A stretch of 64,000 nucleotides of DNA. Origin: Spodoptera frugiperda. Taxonomy: Eukaryota > Arthropoda > Insecta > Lepidoptera > Noctuidae. The first letter of the stretch is position 1; every line of letters starts with the position of its first letter. Made by a program: the position numbers and the translations under genes. The notes beneath the pieces were generated by a model, which was not told where the DNA came from, did not search any database, and saw nothing but the letters and a program-made list of their open reading frames with translations. Location of the stretch: contig NC_064212.1 in NCBI RefSeq assembly GCF_023101765.2, positions 8,494,001-8,558,000 of the forward strand, in the 5' to 3' direction. This document shows, piece by piece, positions 46,401 through 59,300 of this stretch.

Positions 46401-49400
46401 TAGCTTCAAGCTTCCTTGTGCGAATTGCTGAAAACTGAAAAGCCCGAGTGAATAGGTTGCTTATAGGCAGACGTGCTCCATCGTAGGTCGCATCATCACT
46501 TAAGATAGCGGCCATACGGCGACCCATCAAATATAAAAAAATCTAAACAGGGAATGTCGAGGTAAAACTAATAAAACAGGCGTTTAATAACAATCCTACG
46601 ATCGTATCAACAAGCATTCGTGAGTCATTATTTAAAGTATTTATTCGTCCTCTACCATTTCCGTACATTCTACTGCTGGTTATAAAGATTCCGTTTATTT
46701 ATCGTTTCTTGTATACGCAATTAAACTTCTTTGTAGGACGACAATAGAACCTAATAGGCAGTTAAAGTCGTGATAAGTCGCATAAACATGTATGTATTGA
46801 GTTAATTTTGCAGCTATTGGCTACTTGTGGTTTGAAAATGGCTTGTAAATTGTCTTAAGTGGAGTAAAAGTGACGTCAATTTTTCTTTGACGCTTAAAGG
46901 AAATTTTTGTGAAATATATTGACAGTACATACATATGTACATAACCTCACGCCTGTCTCCCATGGGAGTAGGCAGGGACAACGGAATTACTAGGAATCTT
47001 ACATACTTCTTTCGATTCATCAGTCTTTTCATGCATGCTCCGTTGACCGTCTCAATATTTCTTGATCTGAAGCATAATATTAGGAGAAACACTATGCAAA
47101 AATACTACGAAAGGAAATCTGTATGTGTAACATGATAAATGTTTTGTAGTTAAGAGGATTGCATAGATTCATTGATAGATAGAGGCACAACAATGCTTGC
47201 TTGTAACATCGATGGCGGCTTGTTGCTTCAGCCGCGGCCGCGTGGTCAGCGGGGCGGCGCCGGCGCACTCACCGCGGTCAGTCTGCGCACACGCTCACCT
47301 TACGTTAGCAGCATTATTTGTTTTTGTTATTTTAAAGAATAATTACAAATTTTTCATTGCAACACGAACTATTAACGGTGTAACGTACATTTTATAATGT
47401 ATTGGTGGATCAGTGAACGTGTTTTAGCTTGGTTCTCTATTCAGTTCTATAGTTGCGATAGTTCTTTATAGTTTGTTTATATTTATTTATATCGGTGAGT
47501 TTCTATTTTCTCTATTCCTACTCTTCTTGTCTTCTAGCACTACACGACACATGTAAAACAATAACAACATAGAACAAGCGTTTCTTCACACATAGACACT
47601 CCCAAAACTGCAGTTCACCAACAACTTGCCCCATCTGTTAAACATCCTCACTATCATTATAATAACATCAGTTTCGTGACGGACATTCTCAGTATCGTTA
47701 CTTATCAGTTTAGTTACAAATTTAAAATGTACACTTTTTCACATAAGCCGCAATATGTCCATAGCTGACATATACTTTCCCTAATGACTCTCAGATAGAC
47801 CAAAGAAGAATTTTTGTTTTTTTTTTACATTTTCCTCTCGATTATATGGCCGTTATACAGTTACAGTCCTCTCTATGTCGGCCAACAGTTATGAACTTGT
47901 ACATAATAATTGTTTACTCCAGTAATCAGCTACGTGTCGCTCTCGTTACTCTCAAGTCCACATGTCACGTCGCCGGCGCAGGCGCAGCTAGATGACAATC
48001 ACAGCGTGGTAATCAGTTAATAAAGAATGCATTAAAAAAGTTAAAAGCCATGTAACATTGTGACTATGTTAATTATGGTTTATGAAATAATTTAGATATG
48101 AAGGTATTAATTATTAGTTTTAATTAAAACAGCCTTGTCTTATATTTGCAACTGTGCAATGCAACTAAAACTATATTTCCTGTGTTATGTAAAAACTATT
48201 CGCACTTAAACTTGACATAAATATCTATAAATGCTACTGAAACTTGTTCTATGAAAGAATCGAACCCATACGTCACATGTTAAGTGACAGTCTTGCCCTT
48301 ACTAGATTATCTTTATCCTATGTCTGACTTCAAGGCGATTTATTCGAAAATCCATTAACAGCTATGTCTATTCTATAAATGACAATCCGAACTTTCGAAG
48401 TAGCTCGATCGCATTCTCGCTCGCTATTGGTCGAGATTATTTTCACAACCAATAAAATGGCGGGCTGCAATCAAATTCACTTAGATCTTTCGAATTGAAA
48501 GTTACCTACTGAATAGCTAAGAAGTATCTAAATAACGAAACAACGACAAACACAACTAACTATCATCTGTGAAGATATTTGTTACACGGTAAACAATAAT
48601 TTTAAAGATACTTTACTTAAACGGTTAAAATATCGAAATAATCATTATTTATTTATCCACAAGTGTACCTTTAAACGTCGCTCATCATTGGTCTAGATTA
48701 TTCTCACAAACTCAAAATCAATGGCATGATGAACCGCGATCGAGCACACTTCGAATATTCCGAATTGATAGTTACAGAATATAGCCTAGCTACATTGGAA
48801 CATTCTAAATCTAGATCGCAATATTTTCGAGCTCAATAACTTAGATCTAAGAGATATTGTACACGAATAAATTTTACTTTACTTTCCTAAATTAAAACCA
48901 ACAACACTAGTATTAAAAAAGTAGATTTATGTATTTTTACGCAATGGACAGCTAGATAAAGATCTCTATAATGAAGGTATTGTTTATTCTAGTTTATAGC
49001 CTCAATCAGGAAGAGTGATCGCGATTGTTTCTTGATAAATCGTCTATTTCATGTGAGCATAGGCTGTGTATCTACGTGTAATTGGGTGTTTGTAAATGTA
49101 AGTAACACCTAAAGAACTCTGAGTATTATATACTTTTAAGATAAGTTTTAAAATAACTGATAGAAACACGATACAAGACAATTTTATCGAAATAATACGA
49201 TGTATGACTATACATCGATACTACAAGATTTCATTTTGTGTATGACTAAAATCACACTATTATTATAAATGTGAAAGTTTGTTAGTTTGGATGTTTGGAT
49301 ATTTGTCCGTCAATCACGCTGAAACTACTGAACGAATTTTGATGAAATTCGGTATACAGACAGAGTATGAGCTGATTTGGGTGATAAGATACTTTTTATG

Positions 49401-52400
49401 CCAAAGGAATGTGCACGAAGCCGTTGACAGAAGCTATTTATAAATGAAATCATGTCTATAAACATTTTACGACTATCTAGACAGTGAAACGAAATGCTTT
49501 TCAACAATAAATCAATATTAAACACACAATACACTAGACTTTTAATGACGAAAAGAACAGACAACTTATTATCTACTAATTAGAAACAGTCAAAAACTTT
49601 CCTCGTCTCTATATAGTGGCTTATGAGTCAAAATACTTAAAGAATGATTAATAAAAAAAGCTTCTAATTGCATCGGTCACGGTGTCCGAACTAGTGGGCC
49701 ACGCATTAACATGTACGGTCTAAAGAGGTACCTACGAAGTAGTGAAAATCTATTGTTGAATCAAAATTACGCAATCTCATTACTGTTCTAAGAATAACCA
49801 TATATTTGTATTGTTAAGTAATTGATAAGGATAAAAATAACTATGAGTATTAAGGATTATAAATCTGACTCTTGAACTTTCCTGCTTTGCGGTAATTGTG
49901 GTTACTTATACAGAAACTTCTTATGTCGATATACGAGTAGTTTATTTATGGCGATGAAGTAAACTTAGCCACTATTCTTATTATCTAAAAAATATAATGA
50001 ATAAATACAATGATACCGAAAGAAATTGTGAAGGATTTTTTAAGGGAGGAAAATGCGAGGCGGCTTTAAACCACCCCGTTCCTACTTACTTACTACGCAT
50101 TTAGAGCCGGAGCTCCGGGTAAACCCTTCTGGGCCCTAATAGTAAAGGCATAGATAGTTTCAACGTTCTTTTAATAACATATGCATAAGTATTGAAACTA
50201 CCAAAATACACACCACACATTGACCTATGTCTTAATTAAAAACTGAACAATGCTTTCAAGATCGTCAGCTAACACAATCAAAATGTTGTTCGTTTTCTAC
50301 ATATAAATAAGCATGGTAATTAACTAATTTACTTTCTAATAGAAGTTTTAATGTTTTCGTTTAATTCTCACCTGTGTACAGTCTATCTACAATGCTGCAA
50401 ATAATCTTTGAAGTTGGATAACAAATTGGCTAGCGTCCGGATCTCAGATAGATTTGCATTCTAATTTGTGGGTATATTCAACTCTGTCTATATGCATGTG
50501 TGTGTAATTATATACACTATGCATGTATGTGTTAATTATATACACTAGTGGTTGCATCATGAATATTGTATATTTATTTATTCATTTGATAAATACTAAT
50601 CTCTTCCATTACTGACTGACTGACTAATTGACTGACTACTAGACAACGCACAGTCATACTGGAGCAAGGAAGATGAAATTTGGCATGCATATTTCTTAGA
50701 AACTTGTAGAAACATCTCACCCCTATTACATGGGACTTATAACACAAATGGTGAAAAGTGGGTGTAGGTACATTGTACATTGGCATTGCTTACCGTAATG
50801 TATACCTCTGCCTACCCTTCGGCGATAAAAAGGCGTGACGTTGTTGTATGTTTCTTAGAACTGCGTAGCGAACATGAAGAACATAAATTACCTTTATGTG
50901 CGTATGAAAGAGCTAGTTTATATTAATTTTATATTTATTCTCGTTTCTAGATTGGAAGAGCTCCAAGTGAGCGACAACGAACTACGATCCATAGACTGCG
51001 TGCTGCGGCTACCGCGGCTCAGGACTCTGGTGGCGACCAGAAATCTGATCACCAGTTTTGGGGTAGGTTTATCTCATGCAATACTTCAGATTTAGAAGAG
51101 CTCCATCTGTATCTGTACCTATTCAAAGAATAATCTGAACAAAATAGTTATAGTTTTTCGTATCAATGTCCCCATTACATAATATTTAAATTACCTACCT
51201 TTTTTTTACCACGACGATGGCAAGAAAGCACAGGGCCCACCTGATGTTAAATGGTTACCGTGACCTATAAGCGTTAAGAAATCTATTACTTTCTTCTTGA
51301 AGTAAATAGAATTCCTACCTAAGACATCTATGTCTTAGATGAACACAGAAGACAGAACCTACTTGAGATACATTGTAGCAATTTTTGATTGTTGTTTTAT
51401 AACATTTTTAGGTTGTAACGTCATCCATGTTTTACATTTCAGCCCAAACCACAAATGGCGCCAGAAGATGAAAATAAATCAGAATATCGAGCTCCCCTTA
51501 CCACCGTCGACCTGAGGCATAACAAACTAAAAGGGAGCATCATACTTGGAAACTATGAGGTACATAGTTTTGTCTACTCTAATTCCTTTTAGTGTATGTA
51601 AGTAAATAACCGTAAAGTACCTATGTAATTTTTTCTTATTGGTTGTTGGTTGTTAATGTGGAGTGTCCTTCTCGTGTCCTCTGTGTCTTGGAGTGTACCT
51701 ACTTACCACTAAAGTTCTGTTTCTCCTAGAAATTTCTGACTCTAAACAAACTTTAGTATACAAATGACGACACACACTAATCGTAGAAACGCGATTTACT
51801 ATTTAGTCCCATATATGTATAAAATAAACAAAAGATTTAAAGTTGTAAGTAGTATCGGAAAAATGTTGTAAATAAATTAAAATTCTGAATTATCTTTAGT
51901 CTTCAGTCTTCATCCTTTTATTAATCTATCGAAACATGTAGCTGTAACGACTTAATAATCTTCAGTTAACTGCACTGGTTACTAATTAACAGTACAATAT
52001 CCAAATTTAATTACTTCGGATGTCCGTTCGTTGTTGAGGCCATTACCAGCATGCCACAGATTATATCAGATTTTTTTACTTGACCTAGAGGAAAATTTTT
52101 ACCACGCATTTAATAATGTTATTAAACATACGATGGAGTTTCTAGCTCGTTCTTCTCCATTCGATGCTACACTTTGGAATGAGCACCTAACTTCACTGAC
52201 AGACAGACTGACGGAAAATTCAATTTGACGTTTCTAAAGTGCCTAATTGAGGATCAATTGAAATAAATGCTTTGATTTTGACTTCGAAACAATTTAAAGT
52301 TGACCAGTCCGTTCTGATACCGAGAATATTCATATAAGAAATTTCAATAACATATTGATATCTTTCAAAGTTAGTTAATCAAGGTCAAGTAATAAGGTTT

Positions 52401-55277
52401 CGCTTCCACTCAGCCGATCTGGAATTCATAAGGGGAAGGCCTATGTTCTACAATGTACGTCTTGTCGTTGAAATGTTGATATGACCATCTTAATCTGAGA
52501 CTCGAACTCAGAAGTATTTATTCAGCAGTTACTTAGTTTAGCAGTCATTCTAATGTTATATTATTTTCTCAAATTCCAGCACCTAGTGTCTTTAGACCTG
52601 TCTCACAACAGCGTGGAGGTGTTGGTGGTGTCAGCATTGCGCGGCCTGCGGGAACTGTACGCGGCACACAACACACTGCAGCACCTCGCCCTGCATGGCG
52701 CCATGCTGAGGATCTTACGAGCTCCTTATAATCGTAAGTTTAATGATTTTACTTACCTTCTTCGTATAGTCATACACATACATATGTGGGTCATTGTCCT
52801 CATTGATTTTCGCCACTCAACATTCCTAAAACATTTGCTATAACACTTCCAAAATTAACGTAATATAAATCATACAATATTTTATGAAACAATAGGTACG
52901 TCAACTCAAACCATTCATCGTTTCAGAACTAGAAACCCTAACAACAACAGTACCACCGATCAACCTAGTCGAAATCGACGTGTCGCACAACAAGCTGACA
53001 TCCCTACCGCAGTGGCTCAGCGGGTGTTCCGACCTCACCACGCTACACGCCAGCAATAACCAGCTCAACTCCCTGCCAGAGCATCTGTTCTGCAGCGAAC
53101 TCTCCAGTCTAACCAGCCTACATCTAGCACACAACAAAATATCCAGCATACCTTCTATGCCAAGACTAAGATCACCACTCCGAGAGTTACTCCTGCATGA
53201 CAACTGTATTCAATCCCTACCAGAGAACTTCTTCTCAACCTGTGATCGTCTGTGTGTTTTAAATCTCACTAACAACAGGCTTAGTCGACTGCCACACACC
53301 AGAGGTCCCTCATCGCACTGTCTTGAAAGACTCTACCTTACTGCCAACTGCCTAACTGATGAAGTAGCAGATGTTATAATAGCCTTCAGAGGATTGAAGA
53401 TATTACACATCGCGTATAACTGCCTCACTAATCTACCAGAAACATGTATCAACTTCTGGCCAGATATTGAAGAACTCGTATTGTCTGGAAACTGCCTTTC
53501 AAGACTTCCAGAAAATTTGCCCCAGTTGAATAATATTAAAATAGTAAGAGCTCATTCTAATAGATTACGCTCTGTTCCAATGTTTGCGTGCAGTGCCTCT
53601 GTTAAAATACTAGATTTCGCGCATAATGAATTAGATAGTATAGACTTACGACTTCTTGCACCAAAACAGTTGAAGTTTTTAGATATATCGTGTAACAAAA
53701 AGTTGCAAGTGGATCCTTCGCAATTTAGCGCGTACAGATGTCAACGCCCGCTTAGTTTGGTCGATGTCACCGGACGACATTCCTTACCTTGGACACAAAA
53801 AAGTGTTTATCACGAAGAACTGAACGGCTCGACGCCTTGGACCACAGGATTTTCTGAATGCCCAAATAAATCGTTACAGTTATGTTGTGCACAAATACGC
53901 TTGCCGTCCTTTTGCAATAGGGAAGGTTTATTTGCAATCATTGACGGTGAAACTGATATTGAAGTGCCAAAAATTTTACAAACCTCTATACCTGGACTTG
54001 TACTCGAAGAGAAATCTATCAAAGAAACAGTTAATGAGTATATGAAATATGTTGTCCTATCTGCGCATAGAGAACTCAAGGAAAAAGGGCAGAAAAAAGG
54101 TGCTTGTTTAATTTTGTGTCATTTATCGCCCATAACTGCACAAGAAAATGGTTTTGGCCACTCGGCTCGGAAGTATAGCTTGAAGCTTGCCAATGTAGGA
54201 GATACAAAAGCAGTTCTAAGTAGACGGAATGGACCTCTAAGTTTGGGAATAGAAAATAACAAAAGATTAGGATATTCGACAAACTATCCTAATACTGTGC
54301 CAGATCCTGACGTCATACAAACAATTATTAAAGAAGATGATGAGTTTTTAATCTTAGGGAATGGACATTTTTGGAACGCTGTTAGCATGGAGACTGCTGT
54401 GTCAGAAGTCAGAGCTGAACGAAATCCAGTTCTAGCAGCCAAAAGGTTACAAGACCTAGCACAAAGCTACGGCGTAGAAGAATGTATATCAGTGTTAATT
54501 GTTCGTTTTGATGCGGCTCGATCTGATGTGGATCTGTTAATGCGTGAGTTACGGCAAACTATAAACAGTAATAAATCGGTATGCCGATCGGATTGTTGCT
54601 GTTCACGTTTAGAGCCATGTTGTCATTCGGTGACGCCTCCAAAGCCGTGCAGCGATCGATCATCTCCAAGTGGGCAGAGTGACCGGCCACCAAGTGAAGC
54701 CGTCAGTCACCAACATTATGCTAGCGTGCGGTCACAAGCTAAAGCATCGGAACGCAGGAGTTGTCGAGGCGGCGTGGCCCGCGCCATCCGTGTCCGAGTC
54801 GAAGAAGATAAGGAGGATGATCACAGACATGAAGAAGTATCTAATCCTGAAGAACAGTTCAAATGTTGGGAGTACATGCTCGAACAAAACACTCAAATGT
54901 TATTTGATAAAGAATTAGATAATTTGTCGAAAGGCATCAAGTCGAATGTTAGCAGCTTAAGAAATCTTAAAGGTCTATCAGGCAGTAGTCCGCAGTTACA
55001 CTTGACAGGCAAACAATCGAAAGGAATGCCGTTCCTCTCAAAACATTTTGGAAGTGCGAGGTCGTTTGGCAGTGCTTTGAAACCTGACTTTAGATTCGGT
55101 TCTGGTAGGTTACCCAATGGTGGTCCAAATGCAGCGTACTTTGGATCATTGCAGCGGCTCATGCCCTATCATCTGGAATACGATTTTGCTGTGATACAAG
55201 AGAAATCCACCCAAGACTCCTTAGACCTTGAAGGTCGCATGCAACAGTACTGGGGTGTAGCGACGACGGAACTGTAA
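40403..55277 (+). CDS. Phlpp: PH domain leucine-rich repeat protein phosphatase (PHLPP), 7 coding exons
   Basis: Exons are 40403-40928, 41017-41210, 42908-43146, 50951-51062, 51443-51559, 52580-52733 and 52927-55277. They join in frame to 1230 aa. Order of domains: Ras-association-like region (about residues 32-115), PH domain (about 130-240, SGTVYVLKGHVFPQW to WERNMWFCWLKE), leucine-rich repeats (about 250-700; LxxLxLxxNxL units such as LVEIDVSHNKLTSLPQWL), PP2C-type phosphatase domain (about 740-980; FAIIDGETD, LANVGDTKAVLS) and a tail with a cysteine cluster. The last residues, TEL, fit a class I PDZ ligand. In known animals PHLPP dephosphorylates the hydrophobic motif of AKT and of PKC at membranes. 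The ATG at 40403 has a CACCATGG context; the same frame is open upstream with an ATG at 40322, and an acceptor-like site lies near 40258. Exon 7 alone codes for 783 codons. AATAAA lies at 55318-55323. Confidence 0.95.
41900..42150. promoter_or_regulatory. GC-richer patch in Phlpp intron 2
   Basis: CGCGCGCACGCTGCCACTTC, GTCTGCGCCGG and an Inr-like TCAGTG lie here. Open frames on both strands look incidental. It could be an internal promoter ahead of the candidate exon at 42464; unproven. Confidence 0.25.
42464..42607 (+). CDS. Candidate extra (cassette) exon of Phlpp between PH domain and LRRs
   Basis: The 144-bp open segment follows a pyrimidine-rich acceptor (TTTGTGTTGTGCCAGTGTTAG) and ends at a possible donor GTTGGT. 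It is phase 0 at both ends, so it could be included or skipped between exons 41017-41210 and 42908-43146 without changing frame. It codes for 48 acidic residues (for example EEEAVDSLDVFTQPNSEDVF) with coding-like codon use. The weak donor is the main doubt. Because it contains an ATG at 42473 it could instead be an alternative first exon giving a form without the PH domain. Joining the flanking exons directly gives the linker length expected of PHLPP, so it is not in the main model. Confidence 0.4.
43880..44000 (+). repeat. Family D repeat copy
   Basis: CGGTTTACTCACGTAA, ACTAGTTTCGAGTCA and GTGCGCAGACGCAGCGACGT; diverged from the copy at 29060. Confidence 0.55.
44545..44781 (+). repeat. Family A repeat copy
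   Basis: GGTAAACGAGCAGATGAATC, TGGTAAGCAATCGCCACCGC and GTGGTATCACTCCGGTCAAG; the longest family-A copy here. Confidence 0.75.
45370..45490 (+). repeat. Dispersed repeat, shared with 49255-49440
   Basis: Both contain TTGTCCGTCAATCACGCTGA and a GATGAAATTYGGTATA segment. Confidence 0.55.
48417..48776. repeat. Diverged direct duplication in Phlpp intron 3
   Basis: 48417-48504 and 48677-48776 share ATTGGTCNAGATTATT, TCACAA and a CGAATTGAWAGTTAC end. Confidence 0.5.
49255..49440 (+). repeat. Dispersed repeat, shared with 45370-45490
   Basis: TTGTCCGTCAATCACGCTGA and GCACGAAGCCGTTGACAGAA; resembles an RTE/Helitron-like 3' region. Confidence 0.55.
50030..50140 (+). repeat. Family C repeat, decayed
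   Basis: ACCACCCCGTTCCTACTTAC and GCCGGAGCTCCGGGTAAACC. Confidence 0.5.
50492..50546. repeat. Tandem duplication, about 27 bp
   Basis: Two adjacent units starting ATGCATGT and ending AATTATATACACT. Confidence 0.65.
50712..50850 (+). mobile_element. 3' half of the SINE found at 31095
   Basis: ACATGGGACTTATAACACAA, TACCTCTGCCTACCC and GCGTGACGTTG. Confidence 0.6.
51204..51290 (+). repeat. Family A-related repeat fragment
   Basis: CCACGACGATGGCAAGAAAG and GGTTACCGTGACCTATAAGC; second copy of the 20990 repeat. Confidence 0.5.
52055..52275 (+). repeat. Dispersed repeat, family H
   Basis: GCTCGTTCTTCTCCATTCGA, ACACTTTGGAATGAGCACCT and a TTTGATTTTGACT tail. The second copy is at 57050-57195. A 65-codon ORF across it is incidental. 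Confidence 0.6.
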
Positions 55278-55317
55278 AATATAATATTGTTTAGGTACTG
55301 ATAGCTTGTAAGTTGTA

Positions 55318-55323
55318 AATAAA
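55318..55323 (+). terminator. Poly(A) signal of Phlpp
   Basis: AATAAA about 40 bp after the Phlpp stop codon; a second AATAAA occurs at about 55500. Confidence 0.55.
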
Positions 55324-56314
55324 ACTTTATTGTAATTACATATAAGTACAATTATTTATAATATAGATACCATTCATCTGTCGACTAGATTTTTTGCACA
55401 AAGTATTATAATCACTATGGACTTGCCTATATCAGCTATTATTACTTATATTACATTAATTCTATGTACAATATTGTGATAATGTTTGTCGAATGTTAAA
55501 TAAATATGGGGTTACATCTATTCCAATTATATTTTTCTTTTGTATCGTTTCATAATAATGTACATAATATGTTTACGACGTCTTGTACGAAACATTACGT
55601 CTTACAATTTTATGAATTTCTCTACAATCATAATTTATTTACAACAGTGTACCTTGCTAGTAAGGCGTTAATCTTTATTCTCTGCTAGTGCTATGTACAA
55701 ATATTTATATTCTTATGTTACAAATCTAAACGAACGGCACAATCACAAATATACACTCAACAAAACATTGATGCAAATTCAGCACAATTGTTTATTTCAA
55801 CTTGGTAGTTAAGTACGAGTTTTGAATGACAAACCAAAATTGAGGGTTTATTGTATGCAGTGTCAATGCCTATGATATAAAACATTTATTTACATTAATT
55901 TCAAGTCTTGTGAACATTTAACAACGACGACAACACTCACATCCCTGTGCACCCAGCAGCCACCACACCACACATAGTAATAATTATTGTTTCAAGTTTA
56001 GTGCTTTACGTTGCTTGCTGAAACAGTAGCACTTTAGCAAGCTTCAGTCCCTTATAACATTGACGTGTGAGATTGCTCTTTGGCGTGGCATCAGTGGTAT
56101 ATATCAAACAGTGTCAAAAGTGCGGCACACCAAACTTCCACTGACTTCGTCGAACGTCCTGAGCGTGGCAATGTTTGTAGTGGAGTTACAGCATTTATAG
56201 CTCACGCTTGACGACGAGCTCGAGGGGTTGTGGCGCGAGCACGTGCGGGTAGGGGGGCCGCGGGACGGGGGGCGGCGGGGGCGCGGGCTGCGCGTGCGCC
56301 GGCGGTGGCCGCCG
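55324..56314 (-). other. Convergent 3' region of Phlpp and Lim3; probable Lim3 3' UTR
   Basis: No coding exon is seen. Minus-strand AATAAA signals (TTTATT on the plus strand) occur at 55847-55852, 55791-55796, 55674-55679 and 55634-55639, giving Lim3 a 3' UTR of about 0.5-0.7 kb if one of them is used. The two genes therefore end a few hundred bases apart at most and may overlap. Confidence 0.45.
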
Positions 56315-59300
56315 CTAGGGGAAGGCGCGCGGCGAGTAGTGGTGCGCCTCGCCCAGCCAAGAGTCCGGCGAGGGTGGGAAGTCGGGATACCCACCCGCAG
56401 CCGGGGACGATGAACTGCTTAAATCTGATGCACCTCCCGCCCCGCCTGCTCCTCCAATACCAGCGCCGCTCATTGCTTGACCTGTTGAGGGAATAACTTA
56501 GCTGATTAAGTCGGAAGGTTATTAGATTTCTAATTATATAAACTAACAGGGGCTCAAATACAGGTCTCCTCCTCTAAAAATAGTGATACTGCTATAATTT
56601 ATACTATTTGGCATTTGATATGTAGAGATCATCAGGATCTACTGACCTTTGTTCGCATTTAAATTAATTACATCCATTTCCAAAATATCGCTAAGCTACA
56701 AATTATGAAGACTAAAATTTAATTTTATACTGATAGTAATATTGGATATCAAATCTTACCTATGTTAGTATAGACAAGATGGTCTGGTGGGTAGTGGTAG
56801 TGCGGATGTGGCGGTGAGTGCGCGCGCAGGTACGGCGGCGTGGCGGCGTAGCGCGCGCCCCCTGCCGCCGCGCCGCCGCCCGCCGGCGAACCTTCCTCGC
56901 CCCCTAGTGCCACCGTGCTGTAGCTGTCGTTGCTAAGCTCTGTAAGGACAGATGGCGTTGGTTGTAGTTAAGAATGTTAAAAGTCAAATGGGCTGAATTC
57001 AAAATGGTATTTAAAAGATTTTTTTTTAATTAATGAATAACTTATGTAGTTTCTTGCTCGTTCTTCTCTATAGGAATCTACACTTTGGAACGAGCAAATA
57101 GCTTTACTAGAGGACTGACCGACAGACACATTTTTTTATGTTGTAATCACAGGTTGTTTAGTGCCTTAAAGTAATAGAAATAAAGGCTTACTTTTTGTAA
57201 AAGTTCACTTTATTTGACAATTCACTTCACTTGAAGTTCACTTTATTTCCAAAAGAAAATGGAAAAATTCAAAACACGCTACGTGAATTTATATTACCAT
57301 AATAGTAAAGCAAAATGACTTTTTTAAATGAAAATTAATTAGAAACCAGATGGATACTAGATAGACAAGATAAAGGGAAAATATAAACATTTACCGTGAT
57401 GGCTAAAGGAATCCAGGTCGATCTTGAGCTCATCCTTGTCCAGCAGCCTGTCGTGCCGCGGCGAGCCGCTCCCACTCTTCATAGACCTAAAGTATTGAGA
57501 CCAGCGCGTGCGACCAGCATCTTTCTTTAACCGCTTCTCTTTCGCTCGTCTGGTGAACAAGAATTGAAATTAGTGAAAAAGGTTTCTAGAAACGAATTAT
57601 TGATTTTCCTACAGATATCTTGAAGCCTCAATCAATCTAACCTAACTAATTTTGACCAGTGTGACTTGTGACTTGACTTCGATTATTGAGAGCAAGACAA
57701 CTACAATGTTTCTAATAGGTAGCACACCCTTTTTTTGATGACTACTTCAAAAGGTGCCTAAAAGAGAAAGACTAGGCATTAATTTTAACCTCACTAAAAC
57801 CTGGCCACCTTCAGCACCGATAAAGGAATAGGTAGCACACCTACATACTCAAAAGAATGAATAATCTGAAAACCTACTACATAATACTGCATAAACGCTT
57901 TTTTAAGCTTTCCAAGTGTTAGTTACCGAACTGTGTCATTAAATGGAATCGCAAAACAAAGTTTAATTACGAAAGTTTACACAAACAGTTTTTGCGGCAA
58001 CTTATTACAGTAACCAGTAACCCCGTTTCATTAAGCGATGGGCACTTCGAATAATGACTGAACTTTGATTTAATAACGCAAACTCGTTATAACGCTTCGA
58101 TTACTTTCGATTTAAACAAATAATCGTGTATTCGATGTATAAACAAAACACCCCCGTCGCATGTTTTGCGTGTGTTGTTATTAGTGGAGCGACGGGGTGC
58201 CCGCGCGGGCTTTCAACAAAGAGGTTGATTAATTAAAGTGCCTCCGCCCAGTCCGCTGGGAGCGAAGCGCGTGCTGCCATCTACCTCATGCGGATTATAT
58301 TATTGATACATTGTCCCGAATTACCTTCTTCGTACTTATAAAGTTAATAGCCCCAATCTAAATAAGTGTTACAAACATAATATGAGTATTTAAGTTATCA
58401 CGAAGTTAAATTTCTGTTGTTGTTCTAAATAAAAAAAAAAAACGTTGTCTTATAAAAACGTCGCCAATATGTAGCTACTAGTAAAATGGTTATTTTAAAA
58501 TTTAAGATAAAAACCTTATTTTCCAAAGACTCTTTAGTAAACAAAATTCAAATCGAGAAACTGGCTGATTTCCTCGAAAAAATATGACAAACGCCATATA
58601 CCCAAATAAAAAAGTAAACAAAAGAAAAAACTTTTATGGCTGCAATAATTATTTTCTTGTAAAACGGCCAGTATTTCATTACGTTGGCACTTAGAACCTT
58701 AAAGTTGGAAACTTTTTTTTATATGTCAGACATTTTCAAGAAAACGTTTTGCTCAATTCATACTCATACGTGTTTTTTTTTTATTATTTGTATTTTTGCC
58801 ATTTAACGTGGCAATGCTCCCAGTCTTTTGGGCAACATACCTAACGACTCCGATAAGGACAATTTCTTTGACGCTTTACGTTATTATTGTTTTGTCATAG
58901 AAACTAATTAACCGACTGCAAACTAGACATGTTTTATGTTCTACGAGTTTAATTTTCGCATCATTAATTAACAGCCTGCAAACAAGACAGAATGTAAATA
59001 CAAAATAAACCTAATCAATATGAAACGCTAACAACACGTTTAACACGACTACTATTGTGTATACAGGTACATAATATACATAGCATAGTTATATCGAGCA
59101 CATAAAGTAAAGAAGTCGAGCATTGTGATATCGCGTTCAGGTTTACGAGGCGAGGCCGATGTGCAGGGCGTGACCGCTGGCGTGACTGTGTCCACTCGCG
59201 CGCAACACAACATAGTTCCGCGACTATGCTCCCAAACACCAACAAACATTCGCTACCATAGATGCACAATGTGCAAATATCGAAGGCCGGCCTTTTGTAA

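Larger units (their letters stand above)
43147..50950 (+). other. Phlpp intron 3, 7.8 kb
   Basis: No coding exon is recognised. It contains repeats listed separately (43880, 44545, 45370, 48417, 49255, 50030, 50492, 50712) and two CpG-dense patches at 45690-45790 and 47200-47300. Confidence 0.5.

Noticed and set aside
47197..47397. 66-codon ORF in the CpG island
   Set aside because: It runs from GC-rich into ordinary AT-rich intron and has no domain; the island itself is reported as a finding.
52031..52228. 65-codon plus-strand ORF in Phlpp intron 5
   Set aside because: It falls in dispersed repeat family H, also present at 57050.
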